In this document: positions 44,236-57,965 of the stretch, in pieces
Layout: the number at the start of each line of letters is the position of its first letter
Position numbering within the stretch: the first letter of the stretch is position 1
DNA from: Eulemur rufifrons
Lineage: Eukaryota > Chordata > Mammalia > Primates > Lemuridae
Direction of reading: 5' to 3'
Assembly: GCF_041146395.1 (NCBI RefSeq)
Contig: NC_090989.1
Location: 46,464,501-46,528,500, forward strand
DNA length: 64,000 nt
Position numbers and translations under genes: made by a program
Notes under the pieces: model-generated
What the model saw: only the letters and a program-made list of their open reading frames with translations
Database searches by the model: none
What the model was told of the DNA's origin: nothing

Positions 44236-45735
44236 AACAAGCAGACAGGCAATAGCACTAGTTACTTCCATGCATATCTCTTAGAGGCATTTATTCTAAG
44301 GAAAACTGAATTTCCCCTCAACAAAGCCAGAAATTTGCCAAGAGCCTCTCCCAGGGCATGCCAACCTTCCTTAGGCTAAAAATGACCCCCTTTCTCTGAT
44401 GTCTCCCACTGTCCCTTCTGAGGCCAGGTGAGGGCCTGTGGTTAATTATGCTGGGCTTTGCCAGCACTAGATGTGAGCTGGACTGATAATAGTGGGAAAA
44501 AAACAGAGGCCCAAACTTTGGCCCCACACCGGAGTCTGCCGGGAGGCAAAAGGGCCTAGATCAAATCGTATTTATGTGTGTTTTGGCAGCTGGTGTGGGC
44601 GGGGTGAGGAGGAAGTGGGGAACCAGAATAATTTTTTAAAGGATAATCAGGTTAGAATGAATTTCATGGTGCAGCCCCATGGGGAAAAGACATCCTCTGT
44701 TGAGCAACAAGAAACTGAGGGGTGGGGAGAATTGGGTGCTTGTGTATTTTGTACAACTGTGAGCTTCAGGAACTCAGAGATTTATTAGCTCCAGCTGGCA
44801 AGTCATGTCCTTCTTATTCTTGGCTCTCTGGGCTCCCATTTATTGCCCCCTGTCTTCCACCTGTCTTTATACATGGACATCCAAACCAAGACAAAGTTTG
44901 GAATGTGATCTAGGAGTGGCTTTCCTTCTCAAGGTGGTGCCTGTGCTCTTGTAGGCAATTTGCTTAGAATCCCAAGTCCTCCCTGCCGCCCTTCTGAGAA
45001 TTGGTTGTAGTGGGCAGAAGAGAGAAGGAAAGAGCAGGATGACAGGAAGGTGAGTGAGGAAGAGGCAATGAAAGTGAGGCCATGAGAACAGGGATACAGG
45101 GTGTTGTCTGTGAATAGCCCAGGGATAACCAAGGGTTCATCCAGGTGTCATTGTCACAGAGCTCTTTTGAACAGCCACTCTCCCTTAGCAGTTGTGATGC
45201 CAACAGATGTGTCAGCGTTGTTGATTCGGGTGTGGTCACTGCATTTTCGTTGTATATTGCTTAGTAAGCTAGTCTGGGCCACTGGGTGCCTGTGAGTCTG
45301 CCCTGAACCAGGGTGAAGTAGCTTTCTCTTCTGGATTGGGAGTGGGTAGAGCAATACTGGGTTTGGGAGTCATGTCTTAATGGAAGCAGTTTTTCAAGAC
45401 TGATGAAAGTTCTGCATCTTTACTGGGTCCTACAAGGGATTCAGGTTGGCTATAAGGCAAGGTTAACAGAAAGTGAAATTTGTTTGTCACCAGAATGGGT
45501 TATTGAGGCACTTGGTGGAATTTCTCTTTCTGGATGTCTTCAAACAGAAACTAGATTCTTGTGTTAAAGGATGGCTTAATGGCCTGATGCACATGTCTGT
45601 CACATCCCTTCTTTGCTCAAAAACATCCAGTTGCAAACATCGAGTTGCTTCTTATTGTCCATAGAATAAAATGTAAAGTTCTTAACCTGGCATTCAAGGT
45701 CATTTATTATCTTGGCTCTAAACCACCTTCCAGGT
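44236..45735. other. No feature recognised
   Basis: Unique-looking sequence of mixed composition; no supported gene or repeat. Confidence 0.4.
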
Positions 45736-45739
45736 ATTT

Positions 45740-46401
45740 TTTTTTTTTTTAGAGAAATTAAACCAAAACCAATGAAAAGCAAGAAAGTAGGAATAGAGAA
45801 TGCCCTCAACTTGATAATAACTACACACAACCTGCAGCTAACATCATACTTTAATGGTGAGAACCTAGGTGCCTTCCTCTTAAGACTGGGAATAAGGCAA
45901 GGATGCCCCCGTCATCATTCCTGTTCAACATCACACTGCATGTCTTAGCTAATGCAGAAAGTCAAGAAAAGAAAAGAAAAAATATACAGACTGGGAAGGA
46001 AGAAATAAAACTGTCTTTGTTCACAGATTACATAATTAATTATGTAGGAAATCCCAAAGAATCAACAACAACAACAGAAAACCCCTCCTGGAACTAATAA
46101 ACGATAATAACAAAGCTGCAAGGTACAAGATGAATATATAAAAGTCAACTGCTTTTCCATGTACTAATGATGAACAACTGGAGTTTGAAATTAAAAACAC
46201 AACCTTATTGATATTAGCACCAAAAAAAAAAAAATAAATAAAAGTAATTCTTCATTATAAATCTAACAAAATAGTACAAAATCTACATGAGGAAAACTAT
46301 AAATCTCTTATGCAAGAAATCTACCATCTAAATAAATGGAGAACTATTGAATGTTTATACATAGGAACAATCAACATTGTTAAGATGTCAGTTCTTCCCA
46401 G
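45740..46401 (+). mobile_element. Old L1 ORF2 fragment, first part
   Basis: Decayed reverse-transcriptase sequence: a 'gacctgcagctaacatcat'-type region, 'aagactgggaataaggcaag' and 'acaatcaacattgttaagat'. Frames are short and broken. The L1 is of an older, shared primate class and continues after the LTR-like insert. Confidence 0.82.
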
Positions 46402-46779
46402 GAAAGCTGGCGATGTAATTCAGTCCAAGTCTGAAGGCCTGAGAACTGGGAGCCCTGCTGGGATAAGCCTTACAGTCCAAAGGCCCAAGAACATGGAAGA
46501 GCTTTAAATTCTGAGGGCAGGAGAAATTGGATGTCCCAGCTCAAGAAGAAAGAGCAAATTTGCCCTTTCTCCCCTTTTTTGTTCTATCTGGACTCTCAAT
46601 GGATTAAATGATGCCCACCAATCCAATCTTCTTTACTTAGTCTACCAATTCAAATGCCAATCTCGTCTGGAAATGCCCTCACAGACACACCCAGAAATAA
46701 TGTTTTGCTTGCTATCTGCGTATCCCTTAACCTAGTCAAGCCAATGCATAAAATTAACCATCACATTCTCATGCAAAAA
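46402..46779 (+). repeat. LTR-like repeat inserted in the old L1 (probably MLT2-class)
   Basis: Same family as 7599-7822 plus 13170-13412: 'gcccaccaatccaatcttct' replaces the consensus near the middle, and it ends 'gcataaaattaaccatcaca'. Its 5' portion is truncated. L1 ORF2 sequence lies on both sides. Confidence 0.55.
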
Positions 46780-47988
46780 AATTAATCTAGATATAGGCCT
46801 CACATCTTGTATAAAAATTAACTCAAAATGGATATAGACTTAAATGTAAGACACAAAACTATCAAACTTCTAGAAGATAACAGAAGAAAATCTAGGCAAC
46901 CTTGGCTATGGCAGGCAAAGAGTTTTAAAATACGGTACCAAGAGCATAATTCATGAAAGAATAAATGTATAAGTTAGACTTCATTAAAATTTAAAGCTTC
47001 TTTTCTTCAAAAGATAACTTTAAGGGAATGAAAAGACAAACCACAGACTGGGGGAAATATTTGCAAAACCTAAATCTGATAAAACACTTTTATCTAAAAA
47101 ATTAATATGTACAGAACTCTTAAAACTCAATAAGAAAACTACTGAATTAAAAAGTAAACAAAAGATCTGAACAGACACCTTACCAAAGAATGTATACAGA
47201 AGATGAATAAGCATATAAAAGGATGTTCAACTTCATATGTCATCAGGGAATTGCAAATTAAAAAAATAATGAGATAACAGTATACGCCAATTAGCAATGC
47301 CAAAGTTAAAATACTGACAGTGCAAAATACTGGTGAGGATGTGGAGCACCAAGAACTCTCATTCATTGCTGGTGGGAATGTAACATGATACAGCTAGTTT
47401 GGAAGACAGTGTGGCAGTGTCTTACAAAGGTGAACATAGTATTACCCTACGATTCAGAATTGTGCTCCTGGATATTTACTCAAATGAACTGAGAACTTAT
47501 GTCCACTAAAAGTCTGTACAGGAATATTAATAGCAGCTTTATTCATAATTCCAAAACATGGAAGCAACCAAGATGTCTTTCAATAGGTGACTAGATTAAG
47601 AAACCCTGTGGTACATCAATACGGTGGAATATTATTCAGTGATAAAAAGAAATGAGCTCTCAAGTTACAAAAAGACATGGATGAAACTTAAAAGCATATT
47701 GCTAAGTGACAGGAGTCAGTGTGCAAAAGCTACATACTGTATGATTCCAACTACATAACATTTTGGAAGAGGCAAAACTATTGAGATAGTAAAAAGATGA
47801 GTGGTTGCCAGGAGCTCAGGGGAGGGAGGAGGGGTAGATGGAACACTGATTTTGATGGCATATTCTGTATGATATAGTGTAATTATGGATAAATGACATT
47901 ATGCATTTGTTAAAACCCACAGAACTATTAAACACTAAAGTTAACTCTGATATAAATTATGATCTTTAGTTAATAATCTATGAATATA
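46780..47988 (+). mobile_element. Old L1 ORF2 C-terminus and 3' UTR
   Basis: Continues the element: 'aaaactatcaaacttctaga', 'aggatgtggagcaccaagaa', 'tcattgctggtgggaatgta', 'aatattattcagtgataaaa' and 'gatgagtggttgccaggagc'. Fully decayed coding sequence. Confidence 0.85.
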
Positions 47989-48340
<352 letters not shown>

Positions 48341-48343
<3 letters not shown>

Positions 48344-48530
48344 ATGAATATAAATATTGGTTCATCAATTAAAACAAATGTACCATACTAATGCAAGATA
48401 TTAATAATTGGGACACTGTGCGGGGTGGACAGAGATGACACATGGAACTCTGAAATTTATGCTCAATTTTCTGTTAATTTAAAACTACTCTCAAAAATAA
48501 AGTCTATTGCTTTTTAAAAATAGTGAAAAG
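48341..48530 (+). mobile_element. Old L1 3' terminus after the Alu
   Basis: 'aaatgtaccatactaatgca', 'cttttttaaaaatag'-type A-rich end and 'aaaaataaagtctattgctt' are the usual end of L1MA/L1MB 3' UTRs, completing the element begun at 45740. Confidence 0.75.
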
Positions 48531-48589
48531 CACAAAAATAATATTGTATTCAAACTATGCTGAGCTGATATTTTGTATCATTTGCTTCA

Positions 48590-49425
48590 AGTTTTTCTTT
48601 CTTTTAAATGAAAGAGAATATTACAGTCTAAGTATCCCTTGACATCCCTCACTTCTGTTCCCCCTCATCTTCTGCAGAAAACTACTATTGTTAGTGTTTA
48701 TCCTTGAAGTGTCTCTTTTATACTTTTATATCGAAGTATGTGCATGAGCAATGAATAGTATTATTTTTTAGGTATTTAAAAACAGTACATAAATTGCATC
48801 AAAGTTTATCAGCACTTTGCAATGTGCATTTTTGACTCAACCTAATGCTTAAAAAATCTATCCATGTTGTGAAATATAGATCTACCTCTTTTATTTAAAA
48901 AAAATCTCTTAATTGTAGTGTCATGTTCTGCTGTATGTATGTTACATTGTGTTATTTACTCATATCTCTATTAGTAGATGTTCAGATTATTTCCAATTTT
49001 ATGCTACTACAGCCAATGTAGAAATGAACTTTTTTTTTTTTTAACATGTACTAGAGGATGTATGTAAGAGTTTTTCTGGGGTACATAGTACAAACTGAAT
49101 TCCTGGATTATGGAGTAAATGCACTTTCAACTATCCTAGCTACTGCCAAATTCTTGGCAAAGTAGCAATGCCAATTTAAACTTGTAGGAATGTATGAATG
49201 TTCCTGTTTCCTTATACCTGACCAACACTTGATATAATAGATCTTTTTAATTTTTCCAATCAAACAGGTGAAAAATATCTGTTTTTACTTAGTTTTTTTA
49301 TTTCTAGTGAATTGAGCATCTTTTCATATAATTATTGATCATTAGGGTTTTGTCTTGTGTTGAATTGTGTATTCTTATTCTTTTCCAATAGAGGGAACAA
49401 TTTTGCTCTTCCTTTTTCCTTTTTC
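48590..49425 (-). repeat. Old L1 (L1M-type) 3'-region fragment
   Basis: Antisense phrases 'ccctcatcttctgcagaaaa', 'aatctatccatgttgtgaaa', 'tgtacattgtgttatttact'-type text and 'gagcatcttttcatataatt' are those of ancient L1M elements. Heavily diverged. Confidence 0.6.
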
Positions 49426-49429
49426 TTTA

Positions 49430-51225
49430 TTTTTCTTTTTATTTAAATAGATTTAGGAGGTACAAGTGGTTTTTTGTGCCATGGCTGAATTGCATAGTGG
49501 AGAAGTATGTGCTTTTAATATGCCTGTCACCTGAATAGTGTACATTGTACCCAATAGGTAATTTTTCATCCTGCACCCCCAACCTCCTCCTCTGAGTCTC
49601 CGGTGTCCACTAAATCACTCTGTATGACCACGCATACCCATTGCGTAGCTCCCACTTCTAAGTGAGAACATGTGGTAATTGGTTTTGTGTTCCTGGGTTA
49701 CTTCACTTAGAATAATGGCCTCCAATTCTATCCTTGTTGCTGCAAAAGACATTATTTCATTCTTTTTGATGGCTTAGTAGTAGTCCATGGTATATGTATA
49801 CCACATTGCCTTTATCCACTCCTCAGTGGGTGGGCACTTATGCTGGTTCCATATCTTTGCAATTGTGAATTCTGCTATGATAAGCATATGGGTGGAGGTG
49901 TCTTTTTATAAAATGACTTCTTTTCCTTTGGGTAGATTTCCAGTAGTGGGATTGCTGGATCAAATAGTAGATATGCTTTTAGTTCTTTGAGATGTCTACA
50001 TACTGTTTCCCATAGAGGTTGTAATAATTTACATTCCCACCAACAGTGTATAAGTGTTCCTTTCTCTCTGCATCCAGGCCAGCATCTATTGTTATTTGAC
50101 TTTTTTATAATGGCTATTCTGAAAGGGGTAAGGTGATATCTCATGGTGGTTTTAATTTGCTTTCCCCTAATGATTAGTGAGGTTCATCATTTTTTTCATG
50201 TTTGTTGGCCATTTGTTTCTCTTCATTTGAAAAATCTCTGTTCATTTCTTTTCCCACTTTATGATGGGATTATTTATTTTTTCCTTGTTGATTTGTTTCA
50301 GTTCCTTTTAGATTCTGTATATTAGGCCTTTGTCAAATGTATAGCTTGTGAATATTTCCTACCATTCTGCAGGTTGTCTATTTACTCTGTTGATTATTTC
50401 TTTTGCTGTGCGGAAGCTTTTTAGTGTAATTAAGCCCCATTTATTTATTTTTGTTTTTGTTGTATTTGCTTTTGGGTTCTTAGTCATAAATTCTTTTCCT
50501 AGGCCAATGTCAAGGATAGTTTTTTCTATATTTTCTTCTAATATTTTTATAGTTTCAGGTCTTACATTTAAGTCTTTAATTCATCTTGAGTTAATTTTTG
50601 TATATAGTGAGAGATAGGGATCCAGTTTCATTCTTCTGCATGAGGCTATGCAATTCTCTCACCACCATTTATTGAATAGAGTGTCCTTTCCCCAGCGTAT
50701 GCTTTTGCCTGTTTAGGTATTTGGTCTTATCTCTGGGTTCTCTATTCTATTCTATTGGTGTGTGTGTCTACTTTTATACCAGGACCATGCTTCTTTAGTT
50801 ACTATCGCCTGGTAGTATAATTTGAAGTCAGGCAATGTGATGCCTCGAGATTTGTTCTTTTTGCTTAGGATTCTATTCATGCTCTTTTTTGGTTCCATAT
50901 GAATTTTTTTTTTTTCTAATTCTGTGCAAAATGACATTGGTATTTTGGTAGGAATTATATTGAATCTGTAGATTACTTTGGGCAGGGTGGGCATTTTAAC
51001 AACATTGATTCTTCCAATCCATGAACATGGAATGCTTTACATTTGTTTGTGTCATCTACAATTTCTTTAATCAGTGTTTTCTAGTTCTCCTTGTAGAGAT
51101 CTTTCAACCCCTCGGTTAAGTATATTCCAAGGTATTTCTTTTTTTTCTTTCCTTTTCTTTTTGCAGCTATTGTAAATAGGATTAAGTTCTCGATTTGATT
51201 CTTAGCTTGGTTTTTTTAAAAAAAA
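49430..51225 (-). mobile_element. L1 3' UTR and ORF2 C-terminal half
   Basis: Poly-A seen as T-rich 49428-49445, then 'gatttaggaggtacaagtgg' and the 3' UTR, then ORF2 fragments (49875-50144, 50752-50994) on the minus strand up to about the segment following the reverse-transcriptase active site. It then joins abruptly to 5'-UTR/ORF1-start sequence at about 51225, so the middle of the element is missing. Confidence 0.85.
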
Positions 51226-54200
51226 TTATCTTTTTACTGCATTTTTCATTCATATCCTTAATTTTTGTTTTTTGTTTGTCTTGGTTTTCAACCAAGCTTG
51301 ATCCCATTGAACTTACTTGTGATCCATATTTTGAATTCCGTATCTGACAATTCAAAATGTCAAATCTGACATTTCCTTTTGGTTGAAGTCTATAGCTAAA
51401 GAGTTAGAGTGAGCCTTTGGGGGTGTCGAGAGAGCCTGATTTTTCATATTGCTAGAGATCTTATGCTGATTCCTTATCATCTGAAACCTCTTCCCTCAGC
51501 TCAAAACAGATAGTGTTGTGGTTCACCTGTTCTCTGTTGGGAACTCTGCTGGTTAGTGTAGAGGGGGATAGATAGGTACACTGCCTTTCAGCTTGTGTAG
51601 GTAGGTGCCCACTGTGGTGTTGCTGGTGATTTCGGTCATTTGGACCTCAGACCCCTGGGAAGGTGTTCAGGTGCCAGCGGTGGTGGACTGTGTTAGGTAG
51701 TCCCCAGATCCCAGGCCCCTGGATTGCCTTGTGTCCTGGAGGGGACCAGATGGAAACCAAGCTGGAAAACTTGCCCTCAAGCTTCCCTGAGATCAGGGGC
51801 TGGCTGTGGTAGTGATGGGTGGGGTGACTTCCTGCTCTGGAAGGATGTTTAGGCAGGAGAAGGGTGTATACACTGTGAGCCTACAACAGGAGGGCCCCTC
51901 ATGATGAAATTAGAGGCAGGCAGCTGTGGGATGCACACAATGTTCACACTTCCCTCTGTCAGCCATGATAGTGGTCTCTATCCTTCAGAGGCACAGAAGT
52001 GTCTATATTCCCAGCACCCACCCTGACCCAGCTGCAGCAGAGGTGGTGGGGACAGCTCAATCCACTGTGTGCAAAGCTACCAGACTCAGACTAGCTGTGG
52101 GCTGTAGCTGAAATGTTCATGCAGGGGAGGTGTGGTGGTGGCAGGCACTTGCCTCCAGGTATAGGGTAGGCTCCTTCTAAAAGAGACAGGCAGCTTGGAG
52201 AGAGGACTGCTAGCCCTGACCTCCCCCAGGGGAGCTGGTAGGTTTAGTCCTTGGGGAATGCCAAAGTGCTTGCTGTGGCTTTTTGGAGGGAAGGGAGTGC
52301 ACCTCAAGCTCTGTGGGTATGATAGGTGCTCTGTTAGAGGCAGGGCAGCTCCTCCTAAGTCCCCTGGCTTAATTGTCCCCTGTGGAACCCTAGCAGAACT
52401 TGGGTGGGGAAGGGGAGGAAGGGGAGGTGTTCCAAAATAGTTGGGGACTTGTACCCTGGTCCCCTTTCTCCTAAGGAGCCCTCTTGCATATCATACTCTC
52501 CTCTGAGCTGGAAGTGGCCCACCCTGAATGCCCAAGCTTCAGGATGCCCACAGTTCTCCTGGGACCCACTGGTCCTCCAAGACTGTGGTGGTCTGAGTGG
52601 GTGCTGAGGAGCATTGGCTGTGGATCCAGTAATATAGAGACTCAGGGGCTGAGATTCCCATTTTGGGACAGCTGCAGAAACACTTTCTATCCACGAAGGA
52701 ATGGAAATGAGCCACAGCCTCTGTGCAGGAGCTGGGCACAGTGATCAGAGTACTAGTGGGAGTGTACCCCCATGCAAGCCTAGATCTGGCCATCCTGCAT
52801 CATGCCTGCACCAATAGTTTGTAGCCTGGGAGTAGAGGTGGCTATGTCTGTAGCATTGGGTGGTGTGAGGAAGGGAGGTCCCTGTCCCCAGGTTCCTTCC
52901 TGGGATGCCCAGCTTTAAACTCCCAAAATGGCATCTTAGGCCTGTGACTGGAGAGGGTGGAGCCTCTTCCAGGCAAACAGCATGCAGGAAAGATGCTGAG
53001 TGGAGTGTCATCAGCTCGCATCTCAGTCTCACTGCAGCTTGTAGCAGGGTGGTGGGAATTGTCCCAGGAATAGGTAGGAGAGCTTGAGCTCCCCTGTTCC
53101 TCTTCAGCTGGGCAAGGCTGCCATTGCATCAGCCTGAACTCAGCCTGAGGGTGAGGTGTTGCCCAGCTTTAAACTCCCAAACTGGCTCCTTGAGTCTGTG
53201 ACCAGAGAGGGTGGGGCCCCTTCTAGGTAAACAGTGTGGGTGAGATGCTGGGGGATACTGTCCACTTTGTCTTGGTATTTTTTTTTTTTTTTTGAGACAG
53301 AGTCTCACTCTGTCACCCTGGCTAGAGTACAGTGGCATCATAGTAGCTCACTGCAACCTCAAACTCCTGGCTCAAGTGATCCTCGTGCCTCAGTTTCCGA
53401 GATGGCTGAAACTACAGGCACGTGCCACCATGCCCGGCTAATTTTTTCTATTTGTTGTAGAGAATGGGTCTTGCTCTTTCTTAGGCTGGTCTCAAACTCC
53501 TGAGTTCAAGCAATCCTCCGGCTTCAGCCTCCCAGAGTGCTAGGATTACAGGTGTGAGCCACCTGTGTCTTGGTCTTATTGCAGCTTGTAGCAGGGTGGT
53601 GGGAATTGTCCTGTGTATGTGTAGGATAGCTTGGGCTCCCTTGTCAGTCCTCAGCTGGGCAGGGCTTTATCAGCCCAAATTCATTCAAGAGCAGATCACT
53701 GCCTGGCTTCAAAACTCCCAAAATAGCATCCTGTGGCCAGAGAGGGCAGGTCCCTTCTCAGGCAGGTTGCCTGGACAGGAAGCAATGGGGAGAGTAGTTT
53801 GTTCAAAGCTGGGTCCCAGAGCAGCCAGCAGCAGGACGGTGAGCACCATCCAAGATATGTGCTGGAAAGCTTCGTTTCCTTGCCCCTACACAGGCAGGGG
53901 CAGCAGCCTTGTCAAGCCCAAACTCAGCCAAAGGGCAGGACACTGTCCAGTGTCAAACTCACAAAATGGCACCTGGGACCTGCAACCAGAATGGCTGAGG
54001 CCCCACCCAGACAGGCAGAATGGGTGAGAAACTGTGGAGAATGCTGCCCACTCGTGTCTCAGTCTTGACTGCAGCCCACAGTGGGGCAGTGGAGACCTTC
54101 CCAGGGGTGTATGGGAGCACCTGGGCTCCTCTATCCCTCCTCAGAGCCTTGCAGTGGCTATAGGCATGCCCCTGGTTCCCTGGTGTCTAGCTCTCAGAAC

Positions 54201-54630
54201 GGCACCTGGCTCAAGCTGCTCTAGGCTCAGATGCCTGTGGAATTCCTCGTGACTTCCCTTTAGGGAACAATGTCTCTGTATAATCTCCAAGCATCTCCCT
54301 GTGTAAGTCCGAGACCTGTGTGGGTCAGGGGTTCTCTTATTGCCAAGATTGTAAAAGCTCCTCTTGGAAAGTGCAGTCCTGGTGTCTCCTCTCTTTCTAT
54401 TTCACAGCATCCAGGAGCTTCTCCCAGCTGTTAGCCGGCCCCAGCTGGGCAAGTTGCCCTGATCCCTCTCCTTACCCACTTTTGGTGCTTCCCATTGCTT
54501 CCCTGATGAATCCTAGCATCCTCTCCTTGACAATCTGTTTGAAATGTGAGAGTCTGCTTACTATTCTGCTTCCTGTCTGTGGAGGAGGCACATGCTACCT
54601 GTGTCTAGTTGGTCATTGTGATCCTAATCC
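51226..54630 (-). mobile_element. L1 5' UTR with tandem units, same element
   Basis: On the minus strand the element begins near 54630 with 'aatgaccaactagacacagg', equivalent to the usual L1 start. It runs through a G/C-rich 5' UTR to the start of ORF1 (remnant of the coiled-coil start near 51240-51290). Between about 52900 and 54200 a unit of 240-252 bases recurs about five times (anchors at 52909, 53161, 53700, 53947 and about 54186). G/C-rich frames here, such as 53554-54027, are 5'-UTR readings, not genes. Confidence 0.8.
53277..53565 (-). repeat. Dimeric Alu inside an L1 5'-UTR unit
   Basis: T-run then 'gagacagagtctcactctgt', both arms, no lemur linker expansion. TGTCTTGGT flanks at 53268-53276 and 53566-53574 are the target-site duplication. 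It splits one of the tandem units. Confidence 0.93.
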
Positions 54631-54784
54631 TAGTTGTTCTTTTCTAAAGGATTCCTAATTAAAAAATTACATTCTGGCCACTCATCCTTTGTCAGTTATA
54701 TTTATTTCAAATACCATTTCTGTCTGTCACGTGTTTTTTAACTCTATGGTACCATTGTGGGAGAGGTATTAGGCTCAAGAATGG

Positions 54785-54955
54785 GTATGAAGCTCAGTTC
54801 CAATACTTATCACCAGCATGACCTTGGATATTTTACTTAATCTCTGACTGCATCTCAGTCTCTTCATCTGTAAAATGGGGGTGATACTATTATCTATTTC
54901 AGAGGTTTTTTGTGAGGATTAAATGAGTTAAAATGCAGAGAGTTATATGAGTGGA
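54785..54955 (+). repeat. MIR SINE
   Basis: 'tgaccttggatattttactt', 'aatctctgactgcatctcag', 'tcttcatctgtaaaatgggg' and 'tttgtgaggattaaatgagt' are a clear MIR. Confidence 0.85.
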
Positions 54956-57789
54956 GAGTGGTACACAGAAAGCTTGCTAATATTTTGACTATAGAACATG
55001 ACCTATTATATTACTGCTGCTGGAATCATTCCATTTGTCTTCTGTCCTCATGGACAGAAGAGGTAATATGCTTCTCTGGCTTTGGTTCTCAGAGCAGGTG
55101 GCACATGACTGAGGATAGTGGCTTGGTAGATGGGATCTAACCTGGAACTTCTCTGTGACACAATGTTTGGACAGGGAGGCAGGAGGTTAAAAGGGTGTGT
55201 ACCCTGGATTTAAATGCATTGTGACATAGTCTGAGGGTTTATCTGCTCATGCTGGAAATATGAGCTAGGTGGTTTAGTCTGAAAGGAGGAAGAGTAGGAA
55301 GTTTTAGACCTAGGGCCAGTCAGCATCTGCTTTTCCCTCTGGAGTCTGGAACATTATAAATTTTTGAGAGAAGACAATTGCATTGGACTTCACATTGAGG
55401 CAAGTATGAAGGTAAGGATAATTTAAGAAAACCGATTCAAAACAGTTGAATTTGGGGAGAGAAAGTGCTGGTACAGAATGATGGAGAACCAAGAAATATG
55501 AAGGCTACATATACATGCTTGTGTAGCTTTGCTTTGAGTGTTAAGGCAAATTGTAAAGTGAAGCTCAAGAAATATTTCAAATTTGTTTAGTGTATTATAA
55601 TTTACACATATGTCTTAAAATATGAGTCACTAATTCAGACTTAGGACTACTTTATTTTGGTGGTGGCTCTAGATGAAATTTTAGTTTAGGTTTTTTATCA
55701 GAATGGTACTCATTTTATGTTGAAGTTAGCTAGTTGGTCGCGATTCCACCAAGGAAATTATTGCATCTCTTTTTCTGGGGTACTTTGAATTCTCTTCTCT
55801 TTCGGTATATAGACCTGGTCTGTCATTTGTGTGGCTGTAACACCTGGGAATTAATGTAACTAATTAATCTAACCTGAGTTAGAACTTGGTCTTTGCCCAA
55901 TATTATCTCTAATTGCAGGAGTTTGGTGTCATTATGAGTGGAGGGCTTCTTTGGATGGAGTCAGAGTAAGAATTTTGAGGATGAACCACATCTAGAAGCC
56001 AGTGATTCAATCTTGTAGTCAATCATGTTAGGTCTGGGTGAGTCACTTTCCCCAGGAGGTTTCAAGTGATGCATCAGGCAGGGAGGGTGCTCAGGAAGGG
56101 CCTTCTCCTTTCCTACCTTGGTGCTTTCCCTGGGGTTTCTATGGACTGCCCACAAGTATGTTCTACGTTGTGGGTGAGAAAAGCCCTGTGTTCTCCCTCA
56201 GAGGAGAATGTGTCTGCTCTTTGGGTAGACTCCGTGCTACTGTTGTTGTCTTTTCCAAGCAGTGAGCTGCCCCAGCAGGCAATAGTAAAGCAGGGAAATG
56301 AAGGTAGATGTATGGGTAATGGCTCTAGGAGACAAGAGTGAAGTGATGTTTGAGGAGGTGGGCAGTTTTTTTCTCTGACAACGAAAGTGAGGTAAAATGA
56401 CTGCCATTTTCATTACCAGGGATAACTGGGTCTGTTTGCTCCCTTACACAGATAAATATAGCAAGCCTGCTTTGACTTTGTGTTGTTTGGATCTTTAAGC
56501 ACAGAAAGATTGGAACCATCAGATTGTTTCTGATTAAAGGTTGAAGACACAGAAGTTCAATAACTGAAGGAGGAAGGACTCATTTCTTCCCCCACTCTGA
56601 TCAACTGATATCCTTCTTCAGCTACTCCCCGTTGCCGCCTTATTACATCCCAGTGCAGAGAGATACTGATCCTTTCAGCTTTTGGGGCAGCAGGAGCCTC
56701 TTTGCTGGTCGTGGGGGTGGGGCAGAAGGACTATTTGGCCCAGACCTGAACATTCAGGGAGGGCCCAGATTTTAAAATTTCATGTTGTCTACGACATAGG
56801 CAATATATTGGCATGTATAGTAAAAGTATTTATTAGGTAATTCTAAACATTTAAAAGCAAACACAATTTTGCATAGTCTGCTTTGGCATTTTCTCCCATT
56901 TATAATATGCCAGGATCCTTGAAAAAAAATGGAAATGGCCCAGGCCCCTAACTTCTGCGAGGCCCTAATTGCTTGCTACAAAGGCTCTCACAATACAGTA
57001 ATGGTCATAGAGGCTAACGAGGAGGACAGACCTCAATAACTAAAAATAAGAAGAATTCACCAAAGTGAGGACTGAATGCCTTGAGAAGGCGTAACAGGGC
57101 CCTCCCAAGCAGGTGAAATTGAAGGGGCTGGGGAGATCAGCCCCTTCTCCTAGGGGAGAAGGGGGTCGGCAGGATTGATGTTAGGCAGCAGACATGATAT
57201 GTCTTAATAACCAACTAGTTGTTAGGGAAGTAGTCAAACTCTAGGATGATTTTCATATTTTAAGGTTGTGCAATTGGTGAATGGCAGTGTTGTCAACCAA
57301 AATAGGTAACTGGGAAAATTTATTTTCTAACAGTGGGTGGGTAGATAAGATGATGAATTTGATTTGGGGACATGTCGAGTATGAATGGCCTTTGAGACAT
57401 CAGAGTAGAGATGTTTTGTAAATATATGATCTTGTATTATAAGAAACATTTAATTACTCTTGTCAGTTTAGAACCTCATGGTATATAAGGCACTACCCAG
57501 GCCCAATAGGGAATAGACAGAAGAATAGATTTTATGGCTTCTCATTTCAAGTTTATTGTCTAACTGGAGTCGAGCTATTGATAACCACAGAAGATCCCAT
57601 TAACCCCCCAGACATCAGCAAGAGAAATGTCACAGGCAGTACATGAACGATTGCCAAATGAATTGTACAAATGTGTCTTGCTTTTCCGTAGTTACTGTCC
57701 GAGTAGAATTGTTCATTTGGTTTTACTTGTTTTACTCTGATAGTTTGAGATGGGTTGAGGATGGCATGAGCTTATTTAGTAGCACTGTG
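54956..57789. other. No gene recognised
   Basis: Unique-looking non-coding sequence, repeat-poor compared with the rest of the window. Short overlapping frames at 55961-56341 have no known relatives. Confidence 0.45.
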
Positions 57790-57965
57790 AGTTATTAATA
57801 ACTGCTTTGGAGTACTCATTTTAATCTCATGAGGTAGGGACTGTTATTTTTCCCATTTTACAGAAGAGGAAACTGTGGCAGCAAGAGGTTAAATAACTTT
57901 CCTAGAGTCATATAAACAATAAAAGATAAAGTTGGTATTTAGACCTAGTGGATCTGAATCCAAAG
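57790..57965 (-). repeat. MIR SINE
   Basis: Minus-strand MIR: 'ttttcccattttacagaaga', 'ggaaactgtggcagcaagag', 'gttaaataactttcctagag' and 'tggatctgaatccaaagacc'. Confidence 0.82.

Noticed and set aside
53554..54068. Frames of 157 and 111 codons
   Set aside because: They are readings of the tandem L1 5'-UTR units.
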